The position numbers were made by a program, and so were the translations under genes. A stretch of 50,999 bases of DNA from PFJX01 sp964440155 (GTDB lineage Bacteria > Pseudomonadota > Gammaproteobacteria > Burkholderiales > Thiobacillaceae), in NCBI GenBank assembly GCA_964440155.1, contig CAYTRH010000005.1:1-50999 (forward strand). The letters are read 5' to 3'. Shown one piece after another: positions 9,378 to 18,951 of this stretch (position 1 is the stretch's first letter; each line of letters begins with the position of its first letter). Under the pieces are notes generated by a model. The model saw only the letters and a program-made list of their open reading frames with translations, ran no database searches and was not told the DNA's origin.

Positions 9378-9458
9378 GAAATTGCCGATTGCTCGGCACG
9401 CGTGCGCCGGCTACAGTGCGGCTTCCCACCCCGCCCCCTGCCCGCCACGGAGGATTTC

Positions 9459-10481
9459 ATGCACAAGAAGATTGCCGTACTGCTCGCCACCCTGTTGTTC
9501 GCCGCCGCGCCTGCCCATGCCTTCCTCGGCTTCTCACTGGGCGGCGACAGTGCCGACAAGGACAACCCCACACCGGGTGGCGCCGGGCCGGATGGCGCCC
9601 AGAATGCCGCGCCGCAACTGGAGAAATGCGACAAACCCTACGGCACGCTGGCCGTGGCCGAACCGCAGGATTACGTCGGCCAGGCGCTGATGAGCTACGG
9701 TCTGCCCTCGCCCACCGGACTGATCCGCATGATGGTGCAGCAGTCCAACTGTTTCGTCGTGGTCGAACGTGGCCGTGCCATGCGCAATCTGATGCAGGAG
9801 CGTGAACTGGCCAGCGGCGGCCAGTTGCGCGCCGGCTCCAACATGGGTGGCGGCCAGATGGTCACCGCCGACTACGTGCTCACCCCCGACGTGGTGTTCT
9901 CCAATCGCGACGCCGGCGGCCTGGGCGGCGCTTTGGGCGGCCTGTTCGGTGTCGGCGGCGCCATCGTCGCCGCCGGCCTCAAGTTCAAACAGGCGCAGAC
10001 CAGCATGCTGCTGGCCGACACCCGTTCCAGCCTGCAGGTCGCCTCGGCCCAGGGCACCGCCAAGAAGACCGACTTCAGCCTGGGCGGACTGGGCTTCGGC
10101 GGCGGCGCGGTGGGCGCACTGGGCGCCTACGAGAACACCGCCGAAGGCAAGGTGGTGGCCGCCAGCTTTCTCGACAACTGGAACAACATCGTCCGCGCCA
10201 TTCGCAACAATCCGCAGCTCGCGCGCCAGCAGATCGACCTGAAGAGCGAATCGTCCAAGCCCGCCAAGGCCGGCTCGGTGTTCAACGAGGGCGACGTGCT
10301 CACCGGCAAGATCGGCGGCCTGCGCCTGTATGCCGGACCGGACAAGAAGAGCCGCACCGTCGCCAACCTGCCGCGCGGCGAGGAAGTGGTGTTCACCGGC
10401 GAGGAAAAGAACGGCATGCTCGCCGTGGAGAGCAACGAGGGTAGCGGCTGGGTCGACAAGAACCTGGTGAAGAGGCAGTAA
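9459..10481 (+). CDS. CsgG/HfaB-like secreted protein with C-terminal SH3 domain
   Basis: A 340-residue exported protein. GGAGG lies five bases before the ATG, and a signal peptide occupies residues 1-20 (LLFAAAPAHA cut). The middle resembles the CsgG/HfaB family: an N-terminal surface with VVVERGRAMRNLMQERELA and a central TADYVLTPDVVFSNRDAGG, then glycine-rich stretches (about 145-165 and 205-225). Residues about 275-340 form a bacterial SH3-type module (LRLYAGPDKKSRTVANLPRG ... GWVDKN). No lipobox cysteine is seen at the cleavage site, unlike CsgG, so an outer-membrane lipoprotein pore is unlikely. It may be a periplasmic or wall-associated relative. No curli genes are adjacent. Confidence 0.78.
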   Translation: MHKKIAVLLATLLFAAAPAHAFLGFSLGGDSADKDNPTPGGAGPDGAQNAAPQLEKCDKPYGTLAVAEPQDYVGQALMSYGLPSPTGLIRMMVQQSNCFVVVERGRAMRNLMQERELASGGQLRAGSNMGGGQMVTADYVLTPDVVFSNRDAGGLGGALGGLFGVGGAIVAAGLKFKQAQTSMLLADTRSSLQVASAQGTAKKTDFSLGGLGFGGGAVGALGAYENTAEGKVVAASFLDNWNNIVRAIRNNPQLARQQIDLKSESSKPAKAGSVFNEGDVLTGKIGGLRLYAGPDKKSRTVANLPRGEEVVFTGEEKNGMLAVESNEGSGWVDKNLVKRQ

Positions 10482-10592
10482 CGCGGTTCCGCGTCGGCGG
10501 GTAAGCAAGCTCGGACGATGTCTGCGCGCTCGCCGACGTCAGGCCACCGGGTGTCCGCGCGCGCACCGGGGCGCGCATGATGCCATGATCGA

Positions 10593-13571
10593 TCAGGCAC
10601 CGAACAGCGCCGCGAAGGCCCCGGCAGCCACCGGCTGGCTGAACAGATAGCCCTGGTAGGCGTCACAACCGCGTTCGGCGAGGAAGGCAAGCTGAGCCGG
10701 CGTTTCCACGCCTTCGGCCAGTACCTTGAGATTGAGGCTGCGCGCCAGCGCGATGACGGCGGCGGCGATCTCCATGTCGTTGCGATCGTGCGGGATGTCG
10801 CGCACGAAGCCTTGGTCGATCTTCAACTGGTCGATGGGAAAACGCTTCAGGTAGGCGAGTGAGGAATAGCCCGTACCGAAGTCGTCGATGGACAGCCCCA
10901 CGCCGAGTTGCTTGAGTGCGCGCAACAGGCCCTCGGCCTGATCACCCTGCCCCATGATCACACTCTCGGTCAGCTCCAGTGTCAGACGATGCGGCGGCAG
11001 GCCGGTCTCGGCCAGGATGGCGGCGACCCGTTGCGGCAGGTCGCGCTGGCGCAACTGGCGTGCAGACACGTTGACCGACACGACGAACTCGGGCAGGCCG
11101 GCATCCATCCACGCGCGCGCCTGGGCGCACGCGGTGCGCAGCACCCACTCACCCAAGGCCACGATCAGTCCCGTCTCCTCCGCTACCGGGATGAAGCGCG
11201 CGGGCGAGATCAGACCGCCGTCGGGTGGCTGCCAGCGCGCCAACACCTCGCAACCGGTGATGGCGCCGCTGACCACATCCACCTGCGGCTGGTAATGGAG
11301 CAGGAACTCGTCGCGCGCCAACGCCCGGCGCAGGCTGGCCTCCAACTCCAGTTTTTCGTTGACGGCACGGGTCAGCGCCTGGGTATAGAAACGGTAGGTG
11401 TTGCGCCCCTGCTCCTTGGCCTGGTACATGGCCACGTCGGCATGTTGGATCAGTTCGGTGACGCTGGCGCCATCCTGCGGATACAGGCTGATACCCAGAC
11501 TGGCACCGACGAACACCTCGTGCCCGCTGGGCAGGTGGAAGGGCTGTTCCAACGCATCGAGCAGATGCTGGGCCACCTGGGCGATTTCCCCTGCACCCGG
11601 CGCGGATTCGATCAGCACCAGGAACTCGTCGCCGCCCAGACGCGCCAGCGTATCCTCGTCACGCAGCCGCTCGCGCAAACGACGCGCGATGGCGGCGAGC
11701 AACTCGTCGCCGACCGGGTGGCCGAGACTGTCGTTCACGGTCTTGAAACGGTCCAGGTCGAGGAACAGGACCGCCACCTGCCGATCATGGCGGCGCGCCT
11801 GTTCCAGCGCGTGCTGGATGCGCGACTGGGCGAGAATGCGGTTGGGCAGATCGGTGAGCGGGTCGTAATGCGCCAGGTGTTCCAGCGTCGCTTCCGATTG
11901 CTTGAGCTGGCTGATGTCGGTCAGCACGCCGACGTAATGCGTGGGCTCGCCCCAGTCGTTGCGCACCGTGTCGATGGTCAGCCACTGCGGGAATATCTCG
12001 CCGTTCTTGCGCCGGTTCCAGATCTCGCCCTGCCATTGGCCGGTGGCGCGGATCGATTGCCACATGGCCGCGAAGAACGCGGCATCGTGACGGCCGGAAC
12101 GCAGCAACTTGGGATTGCGGCCGAGCAACTCCGATTCGCTGTAGCCGCTCATCTCGCAGTAGGCGCGGTTTACCGCGCGGATACGGCCTTCGAGATCGGT
12201 GATCACCACACCATCGCGTGTGCTGGCGAACACGGTCGCCGACTGGCGCAGATCATCCAGCGTGCGCACCCGTTCGATCGCCGCGCCCAGACTGGCGGCG
12301 ACGATGCGCAGCACGCTGTCCTCGGCGCGCGCCCACTCGCGGCGCATGCGCAGCGACTCGAAGCCGAGCAGGCCCCAGAAACGGTCGTGCAGAATGATGG
12401 GCAACAACAGCAATCCGCCCACCGGGCGCCCGCCCAATGCCGCGGCCACTCCGGGCGGGAACTGGTCGCGTGCGGCGCTGACGGTCTGCCCCGTCTCCAG
12501 GCGCGCCGCCCACACCGGGGCGAGCGTGGCGAAATCGAACAACCGCGGCGCCCGCGTCGCATCCTCGTCCAGGCCGGCACGACGCCAGTGGAAACAAGGC
12601 GCGGCCAGCGTGTAGCCGTCGTCGTCGCAGGCGCATTCGCACACATACACCCGATCGGCTGCCTTCTGTTCACCCAGACGCGCCAACACCGCATCGATGG
12701 CCGCGTGCGGATCGACCTCGCGCAGCAGTTCCAGCGCGCACACCGCCGCCATCTCCAGCGCCCGTTCGCGCGCCAACAGCAAGGACTGGTGATGCGCCTT
12801 GTCCAACAACGCCGGCAGCTCGAACAGATAGGCGGGATGCTTGGGCAGATAATCGTCCACTCCCAGATGCAGCGCGCGCGCGGCCAGTTCCTCGCTGCCA
12901 TGGCCGGTCACCAGTACGATCGGCAAGTTCAGGCCGCGTTTCTGACGCAGTACTTTGGTCAGTTCCAGCGCGTCCAGTCCGGGCAGCCGGTAATCCAGCA
13001 GCAGCACATCGCAGGTCGGATCGTCGCCGGCATCGGCCGGCAGGCGCGCCAACGCCTCAGCGGCGTCCTGCACCACGTCCAACACGATGTGCGGCGCGTG
13101 CTGCGCGAAATGGCGCCGGGTCAGGTCGATGTCGAAGGCATTGTGCTCGACGTACAGCACGTGCAGCTTGCGCCCGCGCCGCGACGCCATGGCGCGATAG
13201 CGCGCCAGCGCATCCAGCAGCGTCGCGGGCAGGCGGTCCAGGTAGTCGCCGCGCTTGACCAGATAGTCATCGGCGCCGGCCTGCAACGCTGCGACCGCGG
13301 CATTCTCGTCGCCCGAGCCGGTCAGTACCACCACCGCCAGCGGCAGCCCGGCGGCGCGCACGTCGGTCAGTGCCTCCAGGCCGGAACCATCGGGCACGCG
13401 CAGGTCGCACAGCAGAAGGTCGTAGGTCGCGGCCTCCGCCAGCCGCACGCGCAGTTCCGCCAGCGTCGCCACCACGTCGACGCGGGCACCGGGCAGTTCG
13501 CGTTGCACCGCGTGCACCGCCAGCTCGGCATCGGCCGGGTTGTCCTCCAGATAGAGCACGCTGATCGTCAT
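10593..13571 (-). CDS. REC-REC-GAF-PAS-GGDEF-EAL cyclic-di-GMP signalling protein
   Basis: A 992-residue cytoplasmic protein. Domain order: receiver 1 (about 1-125, LEDN pocket, phospho-Asp in LLCDLRVPDG), receiver 2 (about 135-255, phospho-Asp in LLLDYRLPG, but the usual acidic pair reads E-H in VEHNAFD), GAF (about 270-430), PAS (about 435-560), GGDEF (about 565-730) with the motif GGDEF at 646-650 and an RxxD inhibitory site five residues before it, and EAL (about 745-990). The EAL signature reads E-V-L at 775-777, while the metal/catalytic DDFGTGYSSL and ELTES motifs are intact, so phosphodiesterase activity is plausible. It is the last gene of a four-gene signalling operon, 21 bases after the response regulator gene. 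Confidence 0.93.
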   Translation of the reverse strand: MTISVLYLEDNPADAELAVHAVQRELPGARVDVVATLAELRVRLAEAATYDLLLCDLRVPDGSGLEALTDVRAAGLPLAVVVLTGSGDENAAVAALQAGADDYLVKRGDYLDRLPATLLDALARYRAMASRRGRKLHVLYVEHNAFDIDLTRRHFAQHAPHIVLDVVQDAAEALARLPADAGDDPTCDVLLLDYRLPGLDALELTKVLRQKRGLNLPIVLVTGHGSEELAARALHLGVDDYLPKHPAYLFELPALLDKAHHQSLLLARERALEMAAVCALELLREVDPHAAIDAVLARLGEQKAADRVYVCECACDDDGYTLAAPCFHWRRAGLDEDATRAPRLFDFATLAPVWAARLETGQTVSAARDQFPPGVAAALGGRPVGGLLLLPIILHDRFWGLLGFESLRMRREWARAEDSVLRIVAASLGAAIERVRTLDDLRQSATVFASTRDGVVITDLEGRIRAVNRAYCEMSGYSESELLGRNPKLLRSGRHDAAFFAAMWQSIRATGQWQGEIWNRRKNGEIFPQWLTIDTVRNDWGEPTHYVGVLTDISQLKQSEATLEHLAHYDPLTDLPNRILAQSRIQHALEQARRHDRQVAVLFLDLDRFKTVNDSLGHPVGDELLAAIARRLRERLRDEDTLARLGGDEFLVLIESAPGAGEIAQVAQHLLDALEQPFHLPSGHEVFVGASLGISLYPQDGASVTELIQHADVAMYQAKEQGRNTYRFYTQALTRAVNEKLELEASLRRALARDEFLLHYQPQVDVVSGAITGCEVLARWQPPDGGLISPARFIPVAEETGLIVALGEWVLRTACAQARAWMDAGLPEFVVSVNVSARQLRQRDLPQRVAAILAETGLPPHRLTLELTESVIMGQGDQAEGLLRALKQLGVGLSIDDFGTGYSSLAYLKRFPIDQLKIDQGFVRDIPHDRNDMEIAAAVIALARSLNLKVLAEGVETPAQLAFLAERGCDAYQGYLFSQPVAAGAFAALFGA

Positions 13572-13592
13572 CGGGGCGGCCTCAACCCGAAG

Positions 13593-14063
13593 TCAGCGTG
13601 GCAATTCGTTGAGCGCGCACCAATACAACTCGATATGGCCGGCCACATCCAGGAACTTGTCGAAATCGACCGGCTTGACGATGTATGAGTTGACACCCAG
13701 TTCATACGCTGCGCGTATGTCGGCATCGTCGTCGGACGAAGTCAGCACCACCACCGGAAGCACGCGCCAGCGGTCGTGTCCCTTGTACCGGCGCAGTACC
13801 TCCAGACCATCGACACGCGGCAGTTTCAGGTCCAGCAGGATCAGCAGCGGCGGCACCTCGCCGGCGTCCCAGCGCGCCAGGTAACCGAGCGCTTCCTCGC
13901 CATCGCGCGCCAACAGCACCGGGTTGGCCAACTTGCGCCGGGCGAACGCGCGCAGCGTCAGGTCGGCGTCCATGGGGTTGTCCTCCACCAGCAGGATGGG
14001 ACGCACCTCGGCATGCAACGGTGCGCGCCGTGCCGGTGGTGTCGGGGCCGCGCAGGTCTCCAT
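13593..14063 (-). CDS. Single-domain response regulator, Rcp1-like
   Basis: A 156-residue stand-alone receiver. VEDNPMDADLTLRAF supplies the acidic pocket, LLDLKLPRVDG the phosphorylatable Asp, and the conserved Lys is in YIVKPVDFDKF. No output domain follows. The PxDAdLtlRAf pattern and length are those of Rcp1-like regulators that pair with phytochrome-type histidine kinases. The gene follows the kinase by 9 bases and precedes the REC-REC-GGDEF-EAL gene, suggesting a phosphorelay from kinase to regulator and perhaps onward to the two receiver domains of that protein. Confidence 0.92.
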   Translation of the reverse strand: METCAAPTPPARRAPLHAEVRPILLVEDNPMDADLTLRAFARRKLANPVLLARDGEEALGYLARWDAGEVPPLLILLDLKLPRVDGLEVLRRYKGHDRWRVLPVVVLTSSDDDADIRAAYELGVNSYIVKPVDFDKFLDVAGHIELYWCALNELPR

Positions 14064-14072
14064 GGTGTCGCC

Positions 14073-16466
14073 TCAGGCCGGCAGGCGCAGATAGAACGTG
14101 GCACCGGCGCCGGGGGCGCTTTCCGCCCACACCTCGCCGTCCATGCGCCGCACGGCCTTGCGCACCAGCGTCAGACCGATGCCGGTGCCGGGGTAATCCT
14201 CCGCGCGTTCCAGCCGCTGGAAGATGTCGAAGATGCGATCGTGGAATTGCATGTCGAAACCGATACCGTTGTCGCGTACCCAGAACAGACAATGATCATG
14301 CTCCAATCGGGCGCCGATTTCCACGCTGGGGTGCGCCACCTTGGCGCTGAACTTCAACGCGTTGTCGAGCAGGTTGCGCAGCGCCAGTTCCAGACCCTCG
14401 GCGTCGGCGCGCACCCGTGCGCAGTCGACGCGCACGTTGACTTCGATGCCGCGGGCGGCCGCTTCCGCGGCGTACTGGGCGACCACTCGATCCACCAGCG
14501 CGCGGGGCTCCAGCGGCGCGATCTGCAGGCTGCGTCGCTCCATGCGCGAATAGGCCAGCAGGTCTTCGATCAGTTGCTCCATCTGCCGGGCACCGCGGCG
14601 CACGTTGAGCAGGAAGCGACGTCCCTCCTCGTCGAGTGCGTCGGCATGCTCTTCCAGCAACAACCGGCTGTAGCCATCGATGCCGCGCAGCGGCGCCTTG
14701 AGGTCGTGTGACACCGAGTAGGCGAAGGTCTCCAATTCCTGATTCAACGCGTGCAGCTCGGCGGTACGCTGTTGCACGCGTCGTTCCAAGTCGGCGTTGA
14801 GCGCGCGGATTTCCGCCTCCGCGCGCTTGCGGTCGGTGATGTCGTCCACCGTGGCGATGAGGAATTCGACCTCACCATCGGCACGGCGCAGACAACGCAC
14901 GTCCAGCGCGGCATCGACCACGCCGCCGTCCTTGCGCACGAAGCGCTTTTCCATGCGGTAACCCTCGATCTCGCCGGCCAGCACGCGCCGGAACTGGGCT
15001 TCATCGGCAGCCAGATCGTCGGGATGCGTGACCTCGGCCCAGGTGCGATCGAGCAGTTCCTCGCGCGTATAACCCAAGATCTCGCACAGCCGATCGTTGA
15101 CTTGCAGCCAGCGTTTGGTATTGGGCGAAGAGATGGCCATGCCGACGAACGGCAGATCGAAGAAGCGGCGCAGCAGCCGGTCCCTCGCCGCGTCACGCGC
15201 CAGCACGCGCAAGGCATGGGCGCGTGCCCGCGCCCGCCACAGCAGCAGCACCGCCGCCGCCACGCAGACGATGGCCGTCAGAGCCACCAAGCTCACCCAG
15301 AACACCAGGTTGCGCACCGGCGTCATGACTTCGCGCTCGTCGATTTCGGCGATCAGGTGCCAGTCCGTGCCACGCACCGGCCGGCTGGCCGACAATACCG
15401 CCACGCCGCGGTAATCCCGCCCGGACAGCGCCACCGCGCTGCCGGCGACGAGCGCCCGCGCCACGCCGTCACCGGCTTCCGCCAGCGGCAGGCGCAGGCT
15501 CAAGGGCGGATCCGGACGGTGGCGCAGAGCGCTGAGGAAGCACGCCCGTTCGCCATCGCGCCTGACCAGATAACTCTCCGCGCTGGCGCTCGGCGTCGGC
15601 CAGCCCTGCACCAGCGGAAACAGGCGCTCATCGGCCGGCACGCGCAACACCACGCCGCCGACGGCGCGTGCGACGCCATCGCCCGGCGTGCGCAGGGGTG
15701 CTACGAAATCCAACACCGGCCGACCGGCGCCATCGTCACGCAGGTTGGAGTCCACCACACCGCCATGCGCCAGCGCCTCGTCCAACAGCGCGCGCCACGC
15801 CAGCGGGTCGACATCGGTCACGGCCGCGTCGGCGTACAGCACGTCGCCTCGGGGGTCGAGCAGCACCACCTGATAACCATATTGCGCACGCATGGCGTCC
15901 AGGCGCGCCAGCACGGATTGCCGCGCTCCCGCATCGCGCGTGCGCGCGTATTCCCGAACATCCTCGATGAAGCCATGGCTCGCGCTCAACACCACGGCGT
16001 TGGCGCGGCGTTCGTGCAACCAGGACTCGATGCGCCCAGCCTTCAGCTCGGCCACCGCCGCGATCGCCTGCATGGCCTCCTGCCGCACCTGCGGGCCATG
16101 GGTGGCGACGATGCCATATCCCAGCACCGGCACCGCCAGCGCCAACCCCAGGAAGGTGACCCACATGCCTACGCGCGCGGGCATGTCGGCCTCGCGCGCC
16201 GGCACCTCGGCCACAGCGTCCGCCGTGTCGGCCAGCGAGCTCGGCCACGCGCGCAGTAACAGGTACAGCAACGCGCTGGTGACCGCGACGAAGCTCAAAC
16301 CCTTGGCCGTGCCCAAGCGTTCGATCAGCGCGACATCTTGAACCGCCAGGATCAACAGGCGGTCGGAGGCAAGGATCCATCCCGCCGCGAAGACGGCATA
16401 GATCAGCGCAATGCCCGCCGCGCTTCTGGCGCGAGCGTCGTCCCACGTGCGTGACTTGCGCGGCAT
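14073..16466 (-). CDS. Membrane sensor histidine kinase (periplasmic sensor, PAS, HisKA, HATPase)
   Basis: A 797-residue kinase. The N-terminal hydrophobic pair (about 17-37 and 54-72, around ALIYAVFAAGWILASDRLL) resembles the membrane module often found ahead of PAS kinases and cyclases. A third membrane segment (about 101-122), a long periplasmic CACHE-like region (about 125-395) and a fourth segment (about 398-420) follow. Then come PAS (about 440-560), a coiled coil (about 560-575), HisKA with His587 in SHDLKAPLRGIDGYS, and HATPase with NLLDNALKF, DNGIGFD and GTGIGL. The HisKA type is the phytochrome/Rcp-partner class. It sits 3 bases after the cyclase gene and 9 before the regulator. Confidence 0.94.
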   Translation of the reverse strand: MPRKSRTWDDARARSAAGIALIYAVFAAGWILASDRLLILAVQDVALIERLGTAKGLSFVAVTSALLYLLLRAWPSSLADTADAVAEVPAREADMPARVGMWVTFLGLALAVPVLGYGIVATHGPQVRQEAMQAIAAVAELKAGRIESWLHERRANAVVLSASHGFIEDVREYARTRDAGARQSVLARLDAMRAQYGYQVVLLDPRGDVLYADAAVTDVDPLAWRALLDEALAHGGVVDSNLRDDGAGRPVLDFVAPLRTPGDGVARAVGGVVLRVPADERLFPLVQGWPTPSASAESYLVRRDGERACFLSALRHRPDPPLSLRLPLAEAGDGVARALVAGSAVALSGRDYRGVAVLSASRPVRGTDWHLIAEIDEREVMTPVRNLVFWVSLVALTAIVCVAAAVLLLWRARARAHALRVLARDAARDRLLRRFFDLPFVGMAISSPNTKRWLQVNDRLCEILGYTREELLDRTWAEVTHPDDLAADEAQFRRVLAGEIEGYRMEKRFVRKDGGVVDAALDVRCLRRADGEVEFLIATVDDITDRKRAEAEIRALNADLERRVQQRTAELHALNQELETFAYSVSHDLKAPLRGIDGYSRLLLEEHADALDEEGRRFLLNVRRGARQMEQLIEDLLAYSRMERRSLQIAPLEPRALVDRVVAQYAAEAAARGIEVNVRVDCARVRADAEGLELALRNLLDNALKFSAKVAHPSVEIGARLEHDHCLFWVRDNGIGFDMQFHDRIFDIFQRLERAEDYPGTGIGLTLVRKAVRRMDGEVWAESAPGAGATFYLRLPA

Positions 16467-16469
16467 AGG

Positions 16470-17816
16470 CTAGCCGCCGCGCACGCCGCGCGGCGCGGCG
16501 ATCTCCACCTCGATGCGATCCCGCCCCGCCTGCTTGGCGCGATACAGCGCACGGTCGGCACGTGCCAGGATGGCGTCGGTATCCCGATCCTCGGCGCAAA
16601 ACAGGGTGATGCCGCCGCTGAGGGTGTAGCGTATCTCGCCGCCGTCGACCACCACCGGGGTGCGCGCGACCTCGCCACGTAGCCGTTGTGCCAGATCGAG
16701 CGCGCCATCCAGGTCGGTATCGGGCAGCAGGATCGCAAACTCCTCGCCGCCGAGACGACCGACGCTGTCGATGTTGCGCACCACGCGCTGGGTGGTTGCG
16801 GCGAACTGGCGCAACACCGCATCACCGCTGGCGTGGCCATGGCCATCGTTGATGCGTTTGAAATGATCCAGGTCCACCATCAACAGCGCGGTCGGATGGC
16901 CATGGCGTCGGTGCCGCGCCAGCGCGATAACCATCTGTTCCAGGAAGTGGCGGCGGTTGGACAGGCCGGTGAGATGGTCGGTCGTGGCCAGACGCGCCAG
17001 CGTCTCCTCCAGGCGTTTGCGCGCGGTGATGTTGTGCAGCACGCAATGGGTGCGGCGGAACCGCCCGTGCTCATCGTGCTCGATGCGGCCGTCGACCGAT
17101 ACCGTCAGGCGCTCGCCGTCCCGGCACAGCACGTCGTATTCCGCCTTGCTGATCGCCCCCAGACGCAGGAACTCGGCGAAGCGCTGTTGCAGCAGCGACG
17201 CCTGTCCGGGCGCCAGGAACTCGCCGATCCAGCGGCCGAGCACTTCCTCGCGCTGATAGCCGAACTGCTCCAGCCACATGGCGTTGACATCCAGTAGGCG
17301 ACCCTGCGCGTCGAGCGACTGGTAGGCTACCGGCGCATGCTCGTAGAACAGGCGGAAGTAAGCCTCGCGTTCGCGCAATGCGCGCTCCGCTTCCTTGCGC
17401 GCGCTGATGTCCTGCTTGACTGCGATGTAGTGGCTGATGGCACCGTCACCATCACGCACCGGCGTGATGGTCAGTTCCTCGTGGTAGCGGCTGCCGTCCT
17501 TGCGCCGGTTGATGAGCTCACCACGCCAGACCTCGCCGGCACTGATGCACTGCCACAGGTGGCGATAGAAATCGGCCGGCTGTTCGCCCGAGTTGAGCAA
17601 CTCGCCCGGCGTGTGGCCGATGGACTCGCCCACCGCGTATCCGGTCAGCGCGCTGAACGCCGGATTGGCCCAGCGCACGATGCCGTGACGATCGGTGATG
17701 ACGATGGCGTTGGCGGCGGCGGCCAATGCCTTGCCCAGCAGTTCCGGCGATAGCGCCATCTCCGTCTTGGTTTGGGTGTCACCAGCGGGTGGGGAACGGG
17801 ATTGATGCTGACTCAC
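16470..17816 (-). CDS. PAS-PAS-GGDEF diguanylate cyclase
   Basis: A 448-residue soluble protein. The GTG at 17814-17816 is chosen because AGGGAG lies six bases upstream; a TTG eight codons earlier has no such site. PAS 1 (about 25-150, GYAVGESIGHTPGELLNSG) and PAS 2 (about 160-275) precede the GGDEF domain (about 285-440). The active-site motif is GGEEF at 356-360 with an RNID inhibitory site before it, so it should make cyclic di-GMP and be product-inhibited. It is the first gene of the signalling operon ending at 10593. No membrane segment is present. Confidence 0.94.
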   Translation of the reverse strand: MSQHQSRSPPAGDTQTKTEMALSPELLGKALAAAANAIVITDRHGIVRWANPAFSALTGYAVGESIGHTPGELLNSGEQPADFYRHLWQCISAGEVWRGELINRRKDGSRYHEELTITPVRDGDGAISHYIAVKQDISARKEAERALREREAYFRLFYEHAPVAYQSLDAQGRLLDVNAMWLEQFGYQREEVLGRWIGEFLAPGQASLLQQRFAEFLRLGAISKAEYDVLCRDGERLTVSVDGRIEHDEHGRFRRTHCVLHNITARKRLEETLARLATTDHLTGLSNRRHFLEQMVIALARHRRHGHPTALLMVDLDHFKRINDGHGHASGDAVLRQFAATTQRVVRNIDSVGRLGGEEFAILLPDTDLDGALDLAQRLRGEVARTPVVVDGGEIRYTLSGGITLFCAEDRDTDAILARADRALYRAKQAGRDRIEVEIAAPRGVRGG

Positions 17817-17887
17817 CTGACTCTCCCTAAGTAGTTTCAATTAAATCACACGATGTCGCGCACGTCCCTCACCCGCCGCGTCCTGCC

Positions 17888-17918
17888 GCCCGACGGCACA
17901 CGCCGGCCGCCGTCGGGC
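17888..17918 (-). terminator. GC-rich stem-loop after the deacetylase gene
   Basis: A perfect 10-bp inverted repeat (17888-17897 with 17909-17918) with an 11-base loop lies two bases beyond the deacetylase stop. It has no T run, so it may act as an mRNA 3' end or a weak terminator rather than a standard intrinsic terminator. Confidence 0.5.
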
Positions 17919-17919
17919 A

Positions 17920-18843
17920 TCACAACCCGGCCAGCACACGCACATGCGCGGCGACGCTACGCCCCAGCGCGCTCAGCTCGTAGCCGCCTTCCAGCACCGA
18001 GACGATGCGCCCCCCGGCATGGCGCGCGGCGACGTCGACCAGGTGCCGGGTGATCCAGGTGTAATCGGCCTCGGTCAGACCGAACTGCGCCATGTCGTCT
18101 TCGCGGTGGGCGTCGAAGCCGGCGGACACCAACAGCATCTGCGGCCGAAAAGCCTCCAGACGCGGCAGCACCTCGGCCGCGAAGGCAGCGCGATAGCGCT
18201 CGCCGGTGGTGCCTGCCGGCAGGGGCACGTTGACGATGTGATCATTGCCGCTGTCCGCACCGCTGTGCGGGTAGAACGGATGCTGAAACGTGGAGCACAA
18301 CAGCACGCGCGGGTCGTCGCGGAAGATGTCTTCCGTGCCGTTGCCGTGATGCACGTCGAAGTCGACGATGGCCACCCGCTCCAGCCCGTGCTCGGCCAAC
18401 GCATGCGCGGCGGCCACGGCGACATTGTTGAACACACAGAAGCCCATGGCGCGGTTGCGCGTGGCGTGATGGCCCGGCGGCCGGCAAGCGACGAAGGCGT
18501 TGGCGACATCGCCGCGCAGCACACGTTCCACCGCCAGCACGGCGCCGCCGGCGGCGCGCAAGGCGGACTCCAGCGTGTGCGGATTCATCAGCGTGTCATG
18601 ATCCAGCTCGCGAATGCCCTCGCGCGGCGCGATCGACTCGATCCAGTCGAGATAGACCGCCTCATGGACGCGCAGCAGTTGGGCACGCTGCGCCCGAGGT
18701 GCTTCGAGGTGCAACAGGTAGTCGTACAGATGCGCCGCGTGCAGCCGATCTTCGATGGCGCGCAGACGCGCCGGGCTCTCCGGATGCCAGCGGCCCATGT
18801 CGTGTTGCAGGCACGCGGGATGACTGACGTAGGCGGTGTGCAT
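17920..18843 (-). CDS. HDAC-family deacetylase (class II/AcuC-like)
   Basis: A 307-residue zinc hydrolase of the histone deacetylase/acetoin utilisation family. It starts MHTAYVSHPACLQHDMGRWHPE. The catalytic motifs are all present: RPPGHHA with the His pair at 125-126, DFDVHHGNGT (Asp163 and His165 as zinc ligands) and SAGFDAHREDDM (third zinc ligand). An ATG 30 bases upstream would place a TATAGT hexamer at the transcript start, so the inner ATG is preferred. Substrates may be acetyl-lysine proteins, acetylpolyamines or other acylated compounds. It is divergent (108 bases) from a Pat-like acetyltransferase, which suggests an acylation/deacylation pair. Confidence 0.93.
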   Translation of the reverse strand: MHTAYVSHPACLQHDMGRWHPESPARLRAIEDRLHAAHLYDYLLHLEAPRAQRAQLLRVHEAVYLDWIESIAPREGIRELDHDTLMNPHTLESALRAAGGAVLAVERVLRGDVANAFVACRPPGHHATRNRAMGFCVFNNVAVAAAHALAEHGLERVAIVDFDVHHGNGTEDIFRDDPRVLLCSTFQHPFYPHSGADSGNDHIVNVPLPAGTTGERYRAAFAAEVLPRLEAFRPQMLLVSAGFDAHREDDMAQFGLTEADYTWITRHLVDVAARHAGGRIVSVLEGGYELSALGRSVAAHVRVLAGL

Positions 18844-18874
18844 GGACGGAGGCGGAGCACGGGCGACGGCCATC

Positions 18875-18880
18875 ACTATA
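18875..18880 (-). promoter_or_regulatory. Candidate -10 (TATAGT) for the deacetylase gene
   Basis: TATAGT on the minus strand, with TTACCG about 17 bases upstream as a weak -35, lies 31 bases before the chosen ATG. It would give a leader of about 25 bases. It lies between the divergent deacetylase and acetyltransferase genes. Confidence 0.35.
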
Positions 18881-18951
18881 CGCCGGCGACGATGGCGCGG
18901 TAACGCCGCTTGGCCTAGCATAGGGCCGCCCGCCCCAGACCCGCCCACGCC

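Noticed and set aside
10482..10592. An 8-base inverted repeat (cgtcggcg/cgccgacg) and a gcgcgc hairpin between convergent genes.
   Set aside because: Short, very GC-rich repeats without T runs are common by chance here; a terminator cannot be claimed.
10908..13688. A 926-codon plus-strand open frame opposite the GGDEF-EAL gene.
   Set aside because: It has no domain resemblance, is rich in Gln/Arg/His, and is exactly antisense to a multi-domain gene with intact motifs.
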